From Odobenus rosmarus divergens (taxonomy: Eukaryota > Chordata > Mammalia > Carnivora > Odobenidae), in NCBI RefSeq assembly GCF_000321225.1, contig NW_004450330.1, positions 1,133,381 to 1,197,380 of the forward strand: a stretch of DNA of 64,000 bases. The letters are read 5' to 3'. The notes below the pieces were generated by a model. That model did not search any database. It saw only the letters and a program-made list of their open reading frames with translations, and had not been told where the DNA came from. A program made the translations under genes and the position numbers. This document shows positions 12,771 to 27,700 of this stretch, one piece after another (the first letter of the stretch is position 1; the number at the start of each line of letters is the position of its first letter).

Positions 12771-15700
12771 GTGAGCGGGCGGCGGTTGGGCGCCGGGGCC
12801 GGCCGCGGTCCGAGGGCAGCCGGGCGGGGTCGGGTGGGAAAGGAAAGGCGGGAGATGGCTCCCCGCGCGGGGGCCCTAAGAGCAGCCACAGCCTCCGCCG
12901 CCCACAGCGGTTTTCGTCCGGGGCCGTCAGACTCTCGTATGGGCGGTGGCGGAGGAGGGGCAGCGCGGCCCCATTCATTTCTAGCGTGGCGGGCGGGCCG
13001 CCGCTCGCTCCCGAGGCAGCCGGCCCCGCAGGCAGCCCCCGCCGGGCCGCGCCAGTTCCTTCCTCCCCGCCGGGAGCGGAGCGCACGTGCTGCTCCGGCC
13101 TCCCGCCCCGAGCGGCGCCGGAGGCCGGGGACCCCTGCCCGGAGCCGAGCCCCGAGCGTGCGGGGGCCAAGCGCCGGGGCCTCCCTTTGTACGGAGCGCG
13201 CCGTCCGGGAGAGGCCCTGGCAGAGGCGGCCGGTGGCGCCCAGCGGTTCGGGGAAGCCAGACCCTGCCCCACGCCCGGGGAGAGGAAATTTCCACTCTCG
13301 CCGCTATCTTGTGACTCGTCCACGCTGCCACCCCGGTCGGAAGAGTGCGAGTGAGTGTTAAGTGTGTGGGTTGCATGAATGTGCCGCGCGGTGAGTTAAT
13401 CACACAAGTACTTGGTACACGAAAATGCACTTGAATTTGGACAGTGAAAAGACCACTAAAAAGGTTGGTTCCTGCCTAATTCCTTTTTAATTACAGACGT
13501 GTTCTTCCTAGCAAATAGGCTTCTTTTGGGGAAAGTAAATCCCAGTTGGTACAATTTTTGTGCCTTCAAAGCGTGTGATGGTTGTGTATGTTAGTTTTTC
13601 TGTGTATGAGTTCTTTGTTTTAAAAAGAAATAGTTAAACTGTCCACCAATGTAGTACTGCTTAGGGGGTCTCTCTCTTTTTTTTCTTCCGAAAAATCCTA
13701 CTAATGTCTGAATAAGGACTAGTGCTTTTTTTTCTCTTTTCTTTCTTTTTCTTTCTTTCTTTCTTTCTTTTTTTTGCCTTTTGAAAAACATTTTGTTAGT
13801 GGGTCTTGACCTTTTTTTCTGGGTGAGTATAAATTTCTAGAGTGGGAGAACTATTTCGGCACGACATCTTTAAGAGAAGCATGAAGAGAGTAAATTAGCT
13901 ATGACTCAGAAAATAAACTGTTGCTACTGACTGAAATTGTCTCCTCCGGAAAGGAAAGTCGGCTTAAGTCCTATCACAAGCTGAAAGGGGCCTTGGAGGT
14001 TTTTTAGCCCAACCCCCAGTTTAGAGATGAGAAAAATGAGATCTAGAGAGGTTGTGATTTTGCTTTGTGTAAAATTACATATTCCACAGAGCCAAGAAAA
14101 GAACCCGGTTCCTTTAATCCTAGTCCAGCGGTTTTATTATTTTACAGATGCCTTGCCTAACTAACACTCAAGATTTTTATTTAGATAGCTGTCTTTAGGG
14201 AACCCACTAATGTGAAGAGGAAATAAATTTGCAATCGGAGTTAAATGGGGAAAAAATGGTGCAGTTATTATTGCTTCTAGAATGTGCTACCTTTTTGCTG
14301 AAGGAATTTTTGAGTGGTGGAGAGGGATTAATGTTTGTAGACTACCTTCCTCAGTGCCTTCTCATTTCTAGTAAAAATTACCTTCATTTTTTGTTAGAAT
14401 GACATTTCTTACTGCAGATAGTGCTTATCTAACCTTTGTATTTATATGATGTTGAGGTTGAGATTTTATTGGGTATATGCATTTAAGTAAATAATGTGCA
14501 CAAATGATCAAAGTGTAGTCATCATATAAGGGTGGCTACAGTACTACAAGTAAGGTTGGGATTTATTTTAGAAGGATTAAGGCAAGACCTTTTTTCAAAA
14601 TTGAAAATAAATGTTAACTCTTACCAACAAATAGTATATTTCTGAGTTTATTGGAGTAGTAGTAAACAAGTGCAAAATGTCATAAATTATCCGCAATCCT
14701 ATCCCAACATAAGGGCATCTCTCCAAGGATATATGTGGGTGTGGTGTATAGAGGCTGAAGTCCATACTCAGCTCTCCAGGTTGTGTGCTCTCAAGCGTGG
14801 GGAGTCTGCCTGGAGAAAGGGGTATCTTGTTCTAATTTTCAGAAAGGCGCTGTATGGGCTAGCTGCCTGATCTCATCACTACAGAGATGTCCACTATTAA
14901 TATTTCGGTATATATCTGGGCAGACTTAAAAGGGTATAATGTTAATTTTTTTTTAGACAAAAAGAAATCATACAGTAAGTGTTGCTTTATAGTGTTTTTT
15001 TTTTTTAACTTAATTATTTTAGAGAGACAGAGCAGGGGGAGGGGCAGAGGGAGAGATTCTTTCAAGCAGACTCCCCTGATGAGCTCGGAGCCAGAAGCTG
15101 GGGCTCGACCCCAAGACCCTCGAGATCTTGACCCAAGCCAAAACCAAGAGTTGGTGGCCTAACTGACTGAGCCACCCAGGCACCCATTAGTGTTTGGGCA
15201 CCTTCCCATTTTAATAAAGATCTGTATCATCATTTTAGTGGCTGACTAATGTTCTATTGTATGGTTCCATGTACTACCATGATTTTTAAAAACATGTTTA
15301 TTAATATGTAGCTTATGTGTGCATGGGAGATATCCAGGGAAATATGAATAACTCCTGATTTTTTTTTTTTAACCAGTAATTTATTGTATGTACTGGTCTT
15401 TCCTCCCAGTCCCTTCAGCCTTAAGTGTGCAGATTTATTTCTTGAGATATGTTTCTACTAGTGGAATTTCAAGGTCATGTATAATATGTGTACCCTTTAC
15501 ATTTTGGAAATGTGTTTGTTTTTTTTTTTTAAGAAACTCATTTGCAAATTTTTTCCAGTTGCTTTTGAATTTAAATGGGGGGATTACTTTTTTTTTTTTT
15601 GACCTTGATAAAATTGCTGTATCTGCTGGTGTGTAGAAAAAAGCCTTCTCTACCCTAAGGATTGTATAAGGATATATTAAAAGCATACATTTGGCGGGGG

Positions 15701-18700
15701 AGGGGCATAGGGAGAGAGAGAATCTTAAGCAGGCTCCATGCCCAGTGCAGAGTTTGGTGTGGGGCTCGATCCCACCACCCTGAGATCATGACCAGAGCCA
15801 AAAATCAACAGTTGGACGTTTAACTGACAGCCACCCAGGCGCCCCTAAAAGCACACATTTAAAAAGTAGTTTTGCCATTTACACTTGGGATAAAGTGACA
15901 ATACTGCAGGTCACACCACATTGCCTTACTTGAAATGGCTATGTAAAAGATTTTTTTTCTTTTTTTTTTTTAAAGATTTTATTTATTTGAGAGAGAATGA
16001 GAGAGAGAGAGCACGAGAGGGAAGAGGGTCAGAGGGAGAAGCAGACTCCCCCCTGAGAAGGGAGCCTGATGCGGGACTTGATCCCGGGACTCCAGGATCA
16101 TGACCTGAGCCCAAGGCAGCCGCCGACCCAACTGAGCCACCCAGGCACCCGATTTTTTTTTTTTTCTTTTAAGATGTTATTTCTTTAAGTAATCTCTATA
16201 CCCAGCATGGGGCTCAAACCCATAACCCTGAGATCATGAGTTACATGCCCTGAGCCAGCTGGGCATCCCTGTATAAAAGATTTTGAGTAGCTTCTTGAAT
16301 GTTTGGCGGTTTCCAAATCATTACATACATAAAATCACCTCATTTGATTTTCACAACCACCTTCTAAAATAAAGCACACTAAGTAGGTGATCAAAGTATA
16401 CCTAGAGTTGGTTTCTTAGGCTGAACAGTAAGGATATATCAGGAGTAAGTAATTGCTGTGTATGAAAACACAGGACAAAGAAAATTTAGCATCTTGTGAC
16501 TTACGCTGCAAATATTAAACCTAAATGCATTAAATATCATTAGAGTGAAAGATAGCTTAGAGATCCTCTACTGTTACTTAAACTGTAATGGACCATGTGT
16601 TGCAACTAACATTTTCAAGAATAATGAAATAGAATAGTAAAAATACCATTTTATTCTCCCTAATAAGTTTATTCTAAGGACACATGTTCCATGAAGCTTT
16701 TCTGTATTTTGTATATACAGATACCCTGATGTGAAATGTGTTTCTTATTGTGGCTCACGGTCAAAAACTTGAAAGCCACTAATATAGCCCTGTGCCTTCA
16801 TTTCATAGGTGAGAAAATTGAACTCATAGGTCTGATTTGTCGAAGTTTACTCAGCAGTAGAATCCTTGGCCTTTAGACTACCTCCAAGGCCAGACCGTTT
16901 TTTGTTTTTGGTTTTTTAACTGCTACAACTTGATGTCATTTAATGGAATCTGTTGTGGGCTTCTTTGGAGTTATCTTAAGGCTATCTGTCAGTAGATGCT
17001 TTATATTCATATAAACTTAAAACTTGAGTTGCTGATCTCCAAGCATAGGATTCTGGACCAAAACTATTAACACCTACGTTTTGTTCATGTACCTTTTCTT
17101 TTATTATAGATCCATGAAGTGCCATTTTCTCAGTCGCCTGCTCCCATTCTGGGTCATGCCTCAGTAAATGCTCTGCCTTGGAGATCAGACTCCATCCTAT
17201 CTTGGGTGTTTGACTGTAGGGGAGAAGGCAAGTGTTTATTTTCCCAGTATCACATAGTTTTGTAAGATGTTGTTCTTTGTCCTGTGGAGTGTGACATATT
17301 AAAAAGAAACTTTACAAAAATGTGCACTGTTGGGAAAGTAACAGGACTTGCCTTACCCTGTGTGCAGGCTGTAAATGAAGGTCAGTGGTGGGTGTGGCAG
17401 CGGCAGCAGCTGAGGCCTACTGAGCCATCACCCAGCAGGAGACAGCACTTCCTGGACTGGTAGTGGAAGGGAGGGGACGGGGTAAGTGTGTGTGTTATGT
17501 TCTAGATGTTGTAATTTCGGTACTATGTGCTTTACTGTTGTTAAAGAGCAACCTTCCTCTACCCCCAAAGTAATTTGATTCTTTGAAAGTGACTTTCCAA
17601 TTTATAGCTATAGAATTAGTTGTATTAAAAGAAGTTTAGGGGCGCCTGGGTGGCTCAGTCGTTATGCGTCTGCCTTTGGTTCAGGACATGACCCCAGAGT
17701 CCTGGAATCGAGCCCCACATTGGGCTCCCTGCTCCGTGGGGAGCCTGCTTCTCCCTCTCCCACTCCCCTTGTTTGTGTTCCCTCTCTAGCTGTGTGTGTG
17801 TGTCTCTCTCTCTCTCTCTCTGCCAAATAAATAAATAAATAAATCCTTTCAAAAAGTTTAAAAACCCTTCTGTCTTTAGTATCAATATTTCTGTGATTTG
17901 TCATGTTTGATTAAAGACCATTTAACACTGATTGTGTAATGGAAGGAGGAAAAAAAACTAACTGAAAGATTTATTGCATTGATTTTGAAGTAAAATCATC
18001 TGTAATCTTTAGCCACTTAGAATAACCACTATTAACATTTTAATAGTCTATTTCCTTTTTGTAAATAGATTTTTTTTTAGTGTATAAATAAAATTTTAAA
18101 ATATACAGTTAGGTACCTAGTTTCACCAGTTAACATTTAAGGGGAATGGTTTTTATTCCTTTGCCACCTTAGAGATTGATCTGTTGGGGGTAACCTTGGC
18201 CCTCTCCATCACTTCTGTGGGGACAGTCCTGCTAGAATTTGCATTCTAGTGTCTTTTTTTTTTTTTTTAAAGATTTTATTTATTTGAGAGAAAGAATGAG
18301 AGAGAGCACATGAGAGAGGGGAGGGTCAGAGGGAGAAGCACACTCCCTGCTGAGCAGGGAGCCCGATGTGGGACTTGATCCCGGGACTCCAGGATCATGA
18401 CCTGAGCCGAAGGCAGTCGCTTAACCAACTGAGCCACCCAGGCACCCCACATTCTAGTGTCTTTAGTTATTATCTCTATGTTGAGACTTCCAAATCTGCA
18501 TCTGTAGTTGGTATGGCTTTTTTATACTAATATAACCAACTGCCTGACAGCGATCTTCAGTTGGATGTTTCATAGGACTATGAAGTGCTTCACACACCTC
18601 TTTGTGTAAATCTCCATTGCCCTCAGGGGCCCTTAGGGTGACACACACACTCTTTATTTATAATCTCACTGACTTATTTCTCTTATTTCTCTCTTGTCAT

Positions 18701-21700
18701 CTCTCTACCATTCTCTGACCCTTCTGGGCCTGGCTTCTGAGTCTCTTTCCTTCACCTTGACCTGGGTACCTCAGATGTCAGCTTTGGTAGCCTGATCTCT
18801 GGTAAACGTCTTTGAACCCCTCTTTGCCTTAAGACTGTCAAGTGCTCCTGTGTATCCCATAATAGTTTTTTTCTATTACAGCATTTATGATTTTTTGTAG
18901 TAGTAGGTTTTTGCCCGTTTACTGGAATATGTTTCTTATTCACTCATCTTTGATTCCCTAACACTGAGCCTGTTGCTCAGCACTTAGTAGGAAGGTAATA
19001 AGAATAGATTGAATGAGCACTACTATGAAATATTTCCATGTAATTAGTCTTTTTGCAACCTTCTTTTTTTAAGGTTTTATTTATTTATTTGGCAGAGCAC
19101 AAGCAAGGGGAGCGGCAGGCAGAGGGAGAGGGGGAGGGAGAAGCAGGCTCCCCACTGATCAGAGAGCCCAATGTGGGGCTCAATCGCAGGACCCTGGGAT
19201 CATGACCTGAGCTGAAGGTAGACACTTAACCGACTGAGCCACCCAGGCGCCCCATTTTTGCAACATTTTAAAAAATGTCTTTGATGGTATTTGTGTATCA
19301 CAGTATACAGTTCCCCAGTGTTTGGACATCCTCCACCCCCCCCCGCCCCTTTTTATAGCACTGAATTTTCAGAGAAGTTCAGTGTTCAGACGAAGCTTCC
19401 ACTTAACTTTCTCTTTGGAGATTCGGCTGAGTTTGTGACATGCCTGAGCGGTGCATCTGATTAGGATAACAAACAGTTTTCCAGATCTCCTGCTTTCTGC
19501 TTTATTTCTCTATTCAGCTTATACTGCTCTTATGAGACCTGCATGAAGGTTTGTTTTGTTTTAAGTTCTCTCAAATTTAATGGGCATTTATTTAACAGTG
19601 TCGTTCTCTGCCCTGCAGGGTGCTTTACTAATAATATTTCTGAAAAGAATTCTTTAACTTAGCAGCCTCCCACATATCTGTTTAAACTTCGCAACTGAGT
19701 TGTTTGTAGACTGGCTCTTATTTGTGACTTCTGCTTAGTATTATGTTAATGCCTTGGTAAGGTATGACTTTGGGACTGACCCACATCCAGGACATAAGGT
19801 GCTTCTCTTTGGCAGGTTCTGGCCTGTAAATAGTGGCCCTTTATGTACCCTTACCACCACCACTCACCTCCCAATACCTCTCTAATCATTTCTTTTCTGA
19901 TTCTTTCCTGTTTTTCTTTGTCTCATTTCCTAAATGTGTATTTCCCAGCTGCAATCTTTGGCCTTGTTTTCTCCTCCTCTTCTTCCCTGGCAATCTCATA
20001 AAACAATTGCAAAGATCACTCACACATTTTACTTCTTAGTTAACACCTCTCTGATTTAGTTGCTTCCTGCATATCTCATAAACCTGAGAGGAAGAGGCTT
20101 GGATGTCTTGAGTAGCTCTGTTACTAAACTGCCTTATATATCGCCTGGCAAACAGCTTTTTTTCCCCTTCCTCTACTGAAGTTCTGAGTTGCTCCTGTAA
20201 TTGCAATTTTTGAAAACAGGGGTCACTATCTTTTCTGTCATTTGGACTCTAAACCTGGCCAGATCATGTCAGTTCTACTTCTGTAACATTCTTAAATCTG
20301 TGACCCACACCCTCATTGTCACTACTACAGTTAATCAGGAATTAATTTTCTCTGCCCTACTCCTGCCCTCCCCCCACCATATCTTATGAAAACCCACATT
20401 CAGAGGGAGCTCAGGGTGCTCACTTTTCATAGCTTCATGATACTAACCATCTGTTTCAAATTTCATAGTTCTTAACACTCCCGTCAACCCTGGCCCCGCT
20501 GTATCAGGGTCTGGTAGTGCCTTTTCTTATAAATTCTCTGATTAAAAACTTAAAGCACCAGATGAAGAGCTTTTGTGACTTTTCCATAGTTGTTCCAAGT
20601 TCAGATAGACCATTGGCTTTCCAATTTTTACCTACTGCTTAAAAAAAAAAAGTTGTAGTGTTACTGACTTTGGGGAAGGTGAGCTTTTAACTCCTGAGGC
20701 ATCCCCAGAAAGATCCAAGGAGTCAATTGGAATCATTGTGACCTAAACCAGTGTAACTTCACTGCTATCAGGTTATTTTTAAGGCTACAGCTTTGATTGT
20801 GCTACTTCCCATACCCCAAAATCGTGTTTGGATCCCCACTGCTTTCAGAAGTTTTAAATAATTTCCAAACAGCCTGGCAGTCCAGGCTTATTCCATACTG
20901 GCTTAAAACTAAGTTTCTAGTCTTACCTGTCGTTTCCCACCTTATTCCCATATACCACATGTCATAGCCAAAATGGGTATATCTGGAATGCTCTGCTCAT
21001 TCCCTCCCCCATACCCTTCCTCTCTGCATTAAGAATTCTTCCCTACTTCGAGACCTAGCTTTGAGTGTCAGCTGTCATAAGTGTTCTCTGATATGCCCAG
21101 GTGAAAATAATACCACATTTATCTCCTATAACACCTAAAACTTTGTATCCTAGATTATGGTTGTTTATATACATTGCTCCTACTAACTAGATGTTCTCAC
21201 AAATCAGGATTTACATTTGCATATGCCTGTAGCATCTAACACATAGTAAGAACACTTTTTTTGGGGGGGTGCACAAATTGTCATTTAATCAGTTTCAGCT
21301 TGTGATTCATGTATTCCTTTGGCTAAAGGTGAGAGTGTTGTGTGTTGGTTAGTATAGCTCCACACAGAAAGTCTTACTTGTGGAGGTACTTGTATGTAAA
21401 GGCATAATTCCCCTTATCTTGCCATGATTCTGCCCCACTAAACTAATTCATTTTGAAGTTTCCAGATAGGGCACCACAGCAAAAGTGAGCCTGTGGGCGT
21501 GTGTATAATTTTTTTTACTTCATGAATCGTAGAAGTATACCAATATCCTGAGATGACCAAAGACTCACTCAGAATATAGACCTAATTTCTAGTTCCACAC
21601 ATCAGCTAAGCTTAGATAACTCATTTAAAATCTCTTGGTTTTAGTTTCTTCCGTAGGAGAAAAGTTGCAGAAGATAGTTTCTAAATGTCACTTTGAAATG

Positions 21701-24700
21701 AAAAAAAAAAGTATATAAATGTTTTAGAACAGCAGGTAGCAAGCTTTTTCTTTAAGGGACCAGATAATACTTTAGGCTTTGCCAGCCATCTGGTGTCTGT
21801 TGCAACTACTCAACTCAGCTGTTGTAGCTTGAAAGTGGCAATAGACAATTAGTAAACTAATGGACCTAGCTATGTTTCAGTATTTTATTTAACAAAAACA
21901 CAGGCAGCTACTGTGCTTTGCTGACCTCTTTAGAAGTTAGTGTCAGTGTAGGCTGACTCAAGAAATCTGAACTGGTCTTAAATGAGATGTAGACTCTTGG
22001 CTTTGTTCTTTTCAAATAATGAAAGTAACACTACTTGAATTTTTACAGTACAGATGTGTGAATAAACAGTAAGTCCATTGTCCTCTTCAGCTTTTAATGA
22101 TTTTTAAAATGTAATTCATGGTATATCCACTTTGGGGAAAGGTCTGGCAGTTTTTTATAAAAGTAAATATACACCTACCCCATGACCCAGTAGTTCTACA
22201 CCCAAGAGAAATGAAAATATACATTCACAAAAATACTTGTACAAGAATAGTCATAGTAGCTCCAACTGGAAACAGCCCAGGCGTCCATCAGCAGAAGAAT
22301 AGGTAAACAAACTGGTATGTCCAAATAGCAGAATACTACTCAGCAGTAAAAAGGAACGGACAATGAATGCACAGAATATGGATGAATTTCACAAATTAGG
22401 CTGAGCAGGAAAGAAGCTTTACCTAAGAGAATACATACAATATGATTTCATTTATATGAATTCTAAAGCAAACAACACTTATCAGTGCTGGAAAAAAGCC
22501 CAGAATGGTATTTGCCTCTAAGGCGGTGGTCATGGTGATTGGGAAGGGGCACCAGAGAACTTGGTAGGGTGGCGTAATGTTACGTCTCTTGCTGGGTGCT
22601 TAGATCATATAGAATGCATTTATCAAAACCCTTTTTTAAGTTTTTAAATTTTAGTTAACATGCTGTGTAATATCTCAGGTGTACAATACAGTGATTCAAC
22701 ACTTCATACAACACCAGTGCTCATCAGCTGTTTCACTCATCATCCCTTCCACCCACCTCCCTGCTGGTAACCATCAGTTTGTTCCCTGTAGTTAAGTTTG
22801 GTATGTCTTTCTCTTTATTCCCTATGCTCCTTTGTTTTGTTTCTTAAATTCCACATAATGAGTGAGATCATATGGTATGTTGTCTTTGACTTAATTCGCT
22901 TAGCATAATACTCTAGCTCCATCCATGTCATTGCAAATAGCAAGATTTCATTCTTTTTTATGCTGAGTAATATGCCAGGGTGTGTGTGTGTGTGTGTGTC
23001 TATGTCTATGTGTATGTGTATGCATGCACATACCACATCTTTTTTTTTTAAAGATTTTATTTATTTAATTGACAGACAGTGAGAGAGGGAACACAAGCAG
23101 GGGGAGTGGGAGAAGGAGAAGCAGGCTTCCTGCTGAGCAGAGAGCCCGATGAGGGGCTCGATCCCAGGACCCCAGGATCATGACCTGAGCCGAAGGCAGT
23201 CGCTTAACCAACTGAGCCATCCAGGCGCCCCCATACCACATCTTCTTTATCCATTCAGCAATTGATGGACACTTGGGCTGTTTCCATGATTTGGCTATTG
23301 TGGATAAACATCAGAGTGCGTGTATCCCTTTGAATTAGTACTTTTGTATTCTTTGGGTAAATACCTAGTAGTGTGATTGCTGGATTATAGGGTAGTTCTG
23401 TTTGTTTTTTGTTTTTTTTTTTAAGATTTTATTTGTAAGTAATCTCTATGCCCAGCAATGTGGAGCTCGAACTCACAACCCTGAGATCAGGAGTCACGTG
23501 CTCCATATAGACTGAGCCAGCCAGGGGCCCTGGTAGTTCTGTTTTTATTTTTTTGAGGAACCTCCATACTGTTTTCCAGAGTGGCTGCATCAGTTTGCAT
23601 TCCCACCAACAGTATGAGGGTTCTCCTTTCTCCACATCCTCACCAACACCTCTTGTTTTTTGTGTTGATTTTAGCCATTCTGACAGGTGTGAGGTGATGT
23701 TTCATTGTAGTTTTGATTTGTATTTCCCTGATAAGTGATGTTGAGCATCTTTTCATGTCTGTTGGCCATGTGTATGTCATCAATGGAAAAAGTCTATTCA
23801 TGTCTTTTGCCCATTTTTTTAATTGGATTATTCATTTTTTTGGGTGTGATTGTCAAAACCCATTTGGTACATTAGAGGTTTGTGTATTTCATTGAATGTC
23901 ATTGTTTTTTCCTGATTTCCTTTAGTTAATATGCATGATGAAGTATTTAGGGGTGAAGTATACATACAGACATCTGGAACTTGAAATGCATTTAAAAAAT
24001 AAATGGTGAATAGATACGAGATATAGTAGAATGTTAACTGTAGAATCTAGGTGTGTTTATGGATGTTCATTGACGTTTGACCTTTCTGTGTATATATAAC
24101 ATTGCCAACTGAATATTAGAGAAAAAGAATACATTTTTTAAAAAATATTTATTTGAGAGGAAGTGCATGAGTTGGGGAGAAGCAGAGGGATAGGGACAAG
24201 CGAACTCCATGCTGAGCGAAGAGCCGGTCTCAGGCACCACTCGATCTCACAACCCACAACCCTGAGATCATGACCTGAGCCGAAATCAAGAGTCAGATGC
24301 TCAACCTGCTGAGCCACCCAAGTGTCCCGAGAATACATGAATACATTTATGTTTCTCTTGATTGTCTTCCACCAATTGTGGAGTCTTTCCTATAGAAAAT
24401 GATTGTTTATCAGTTTTCTTACCAGTCCTATTTCAGTGCATTTATATATATGTATATGTCTATTCTTATGTGTGTGGGGGGGTATATATGGAATATGTAG
24501 GAATAAGTAATTTTCCACTTTTACATGAGTAATAGGAAGAATGTATGTTCTAAAACTTGCTTTGCCCCCATTAATGTGTCCTGTGTTTCCATGTCAGTGT
24601 GTATTTATCTCATTCCTTTGAATCATTACATAATCCATAGTGTAGAGCTATATATCCAAGAGATATATATATAGTTGTTATGAATATTCAGATTGTTTCT

Positions 24701-27700
24701 AATTTTTTTTTTTTAAATTGCTGCTGTGTGTATGTGCCACTATTTATCTAGGGTAGGTAACTGAGAAATGGAATTACCTCTTTATAGTATTTATTTATTT
24801 TTATATTAATAGACTGTTCTCCTTTATATAATAGACCGAACCAATTTATACTCCCACCAGCAGTGGATAAAAGTACTGGTTTCCCTTCGACTTTCTGAGC
24901 ATGGGATATTATCACCCTTTAAAATTTTTTGCCAGTTTGATGGGATTCTGATACCTGGGTGGTTTAATTTGCAGTATCTCTGGTAACTGCAACTGAGCAT
25001 ATTTTTTTTGCTCAGTTTTTTTTTTTTTTTTTTTTTACGGTCAATCTCTTTGCTCTCTTTTGTGTCTTAATTCTTTTATTTAAAAATATTTGTTTTAAAT
25101 TTAACAATCTTTTAATGGGCTGTTCCTAATCACTTAACCCAAAATATATTGAATAATCCATTGTTTCCTCACTGATTTGAAATGCCAACTTTCTTACATG
25201 TAAAACTTCATCTTACGGATCTTGGATTTTGTTATCTATATATCTGTTCTTGTGTCATTCTCACAAATTTCACACATGTAAGCTCTATGTGAGCGTTTGT
25301 AAAATAAAATACATGTGTGAAATTGTGTGGATACTGTCTGTCCGGTTTTGGTATCATATATGCTCGCCTTATAAAAACCATTTAGGTAACTTACAGAGCA
25401 TACTAAAAGGATAGTTGATAGAAAAAGTCTATTCCTTGAAAACTGGGAGAACCAACTAAAGCCATTTGGACATGGTATGTGTTTTAGGGGTAGAGCTCTG
25501 TTTATTTTTTGTAAAAACTTCTGATTTGGAAATGTTTATTTTCCTAAAAAAATCATGTATTTCATCTATTCTCAGGTTTGCTAATTGAAACTGGTTTTAT
25601 TGATCAAATTAAATATTTTTGCATTTGTTTCTATTTCATCTTAAATCTCCCACTTTCCTTGAATTTATTTTAGTCTTGAATTAAAAACCTGGCTCCTTTT
25701 TGTTAATCTTACCTGCTTTTTAGTGAATGAATCTAAGGATTTTCCTTTGCTTCTGCTCTGACTACATTATTGTTTTGAGTTTTGGATATTTCAGGTTTCA
25801 TTGTCTTTTTAATCCAAGGATTATTTAGAAGTCTATTTTCTAAATTTTTGTTTTAATTTGTAATATATTTACTTTGGTTTTAGAGAATGTAGCCTTGATT
25901 TTTTTTTTAAGATTTTTTAAAGTTTTTTTTTTTTTTTTAAAGATTTTATTTATTATTTGACAGAGAGAGACACAGCGAGAGAAGGAACACAAGCAGGGGG
26001 AGTGGGAGAGGGAGAAGCGGGCTTCCCGCTGAGCGGGGAGCCCGATGTGGGACTCGATCCCAGGACCCTGGGATCATGACCTGAGCTGAAGGCAGACGCT
26101 TAACGACTGAGCCACCCAGGCGCCCAGATTTTTTAAAGTTTTTAACTTTTGTTTTTGTGTTTTTTTAACTTAAGTCATGGTCCCTTTAGGGACAGTGTTC
26201 CAAGTTTGTAAAGAGTGTATTTCCTGGTGACTACAGAAGTTCTACATGTATTAGGTAACTGTTAGTTGTGTTTTAAAAATACTTACTGGATGGCTCAGTC
26301 GGTTATGCGTCTGCTCAGGTCATGATCTCAGGGTCCTGGGATTGAGGGCCCCCCTCGTGTGCACGTGTGCTCTCTCTCCCCAAATAAATAAATCTTAAAA
26401 AAAAATACTTGTTATTATTTACTTCATCTGTGGATTTCTGGGAGAGGTATGTTAAAATCTGTATATGTGATTGTGGTAATTTTGTTTTTGCTTTACATAT
26501 TTTAAGCCATTTAGCATCACAAGGTTCATGGCTATTACGCTGTATCTTCTTGATGTATTTTTATTAATATGAAACATGTTTGTTCTCTTAATGCTTTTTG
26601 ACTTTGAATTCTAGTTTGCTTAGAGTAATGATGTCACATCTAGATTTCTTTTTGTTAGCCAAGACCCACTTTGTTTTCCACCATCATGTGTTATAATTTT
26701 AGGTTTTCTTCTATAAATAGCATTCAGTGGATTTTTTTAACCCACCTTGAGAGTGTCTTTTATTTGACTACTATGAAATTATTCTTGCCATATTTTGGGA
26801 TTTTAATTTGTTATTAAATTTAAACAAATTAAAATTTTTAACTTTATATAAAATACAAACTAATATAGTGACAAAAGGAGATCATTGGCTGCCTGGTGAA
26901 TGATGTGTGGATTGCAAAGGGGCACAAGGACTCTGGGAAGTGATAGAAATATTCTGTATCTGTAGTGTAGTGGTGGTTTCACAGATTATGCAACTGTCAA
27001 AGACTCTGGGGATTGTGCAGTTGAAATTAATAAAAGTTATTATGTGTAAATTATTCCTCAGACTGATAAGGAAAAGAAATTAAAATCAACACTTGATGTT
27101 GCCAGTAAGTCTTAATGGTTTCTTTGCTTACCATTGCTTTATATATTTTTCCTCTGTCTCTTCTTAAAGAAAACTTTAAAAAATGGCAATAGACAATTAC
27201 GTTAACTTGTTTTGGAATTTGGTCTATGATTGTCTTTTTTTGAAATTAGATATAAGTTCTTAAAAAAAAAAATTAGGACAGTGTAGCTAAAACTCAAATC
27301 CTCCTTGACCACATCCTCAGTTCCAGTCCTGATCCCTTCTTATGCAGAGGTAACCACCATTTATAAATATGATTTGTAAGTCTCTAGTCCATTAACAAAC
27401 ACTCTTTTATGTATATTTATAGAAATGTAACTCTTTTGAGTGTTTTGAATTTAACTATGTGGTATATATCATTCTGAGGTAACTTTTTTCCACTTGAGGT
27501 TTTTGAAATCTGTTTCGTTCCTTTTTTAACTACTGTTTATAGTTTTCCATTATGTATTATGTTTTATTTCTTTGCTTTGTTTGAGGACACTTACATTGTT
27601 AACAATTTTTTGCTATTGCTCTTCAGTTTTTTTGTATTGCATAACCAATTCTTTCAGTTAGGATTTGAGGCTAGTAAGTTTTCTGAATCTTTGTATGTCT

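Larger units (their letters stand above)
12230..13400. promoter_or_regulatory. ATP1B3: CpG island promoter of ATP1B3
   Basis: This is a long, very GC-rich, CpG-dense stretch around exon 1, the only one in the window. It contains several GC boxes (for example GGGGGCGGGGC near 12,315 and GGGCGGGGC near 12,345), an inverted CCAAT box ATTGG at 12,437-12,441 and a CRE-like GACGTCA at 12,456-12,462. There is no TATA box. This is the usual design of a broadly expressed housekeeping promoter. Transcription probably starts around 12,480-12,510, about 150-180 bases before the ATG, but the exact start cannot be read from the sequence. Confidence 0.9.
22636..23905 (-). mobile_element. L1 3' fragment, antisense, split by two SINEs
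   Basis: Reversed L1 3' UTR and ORF2 end: GTTAACATGCTGTGTAATAT, CTCCATCCATGTCATTGCAA, GGATAAACATCAGAGTGCGTG and TTTGCATTCCCACCAACAGT. Two SINEs (23,042-23,231 and 23,404-23,531) interrupt it. The L1 text resumes on the far side of each with a clean target duplication. A (TG)n run lies at 22,980-23,000. Confidence 0.9.

Noticed and set aside
12230..13354. 374-codon open frame across exon 1
   Set aside because: It contains exon 1 in frame but lacks an ATG before 12,662 and runs into intron 1 past the clear GTGAGC donor. It is open because the CpG island has few stops.
12204..13430. Several long antisense frames in the CpG island
   Set aside because: Pro/Arg/Ala-rich low-complexity translations typical of GC-rich DNA, with no known domain. 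No support for a divergent gene.
16790..16900. MIR-like text (CATAGGTGAGAAAATTGAAC)
   Set aside because: Too short and diverged to claim as a separate feature.
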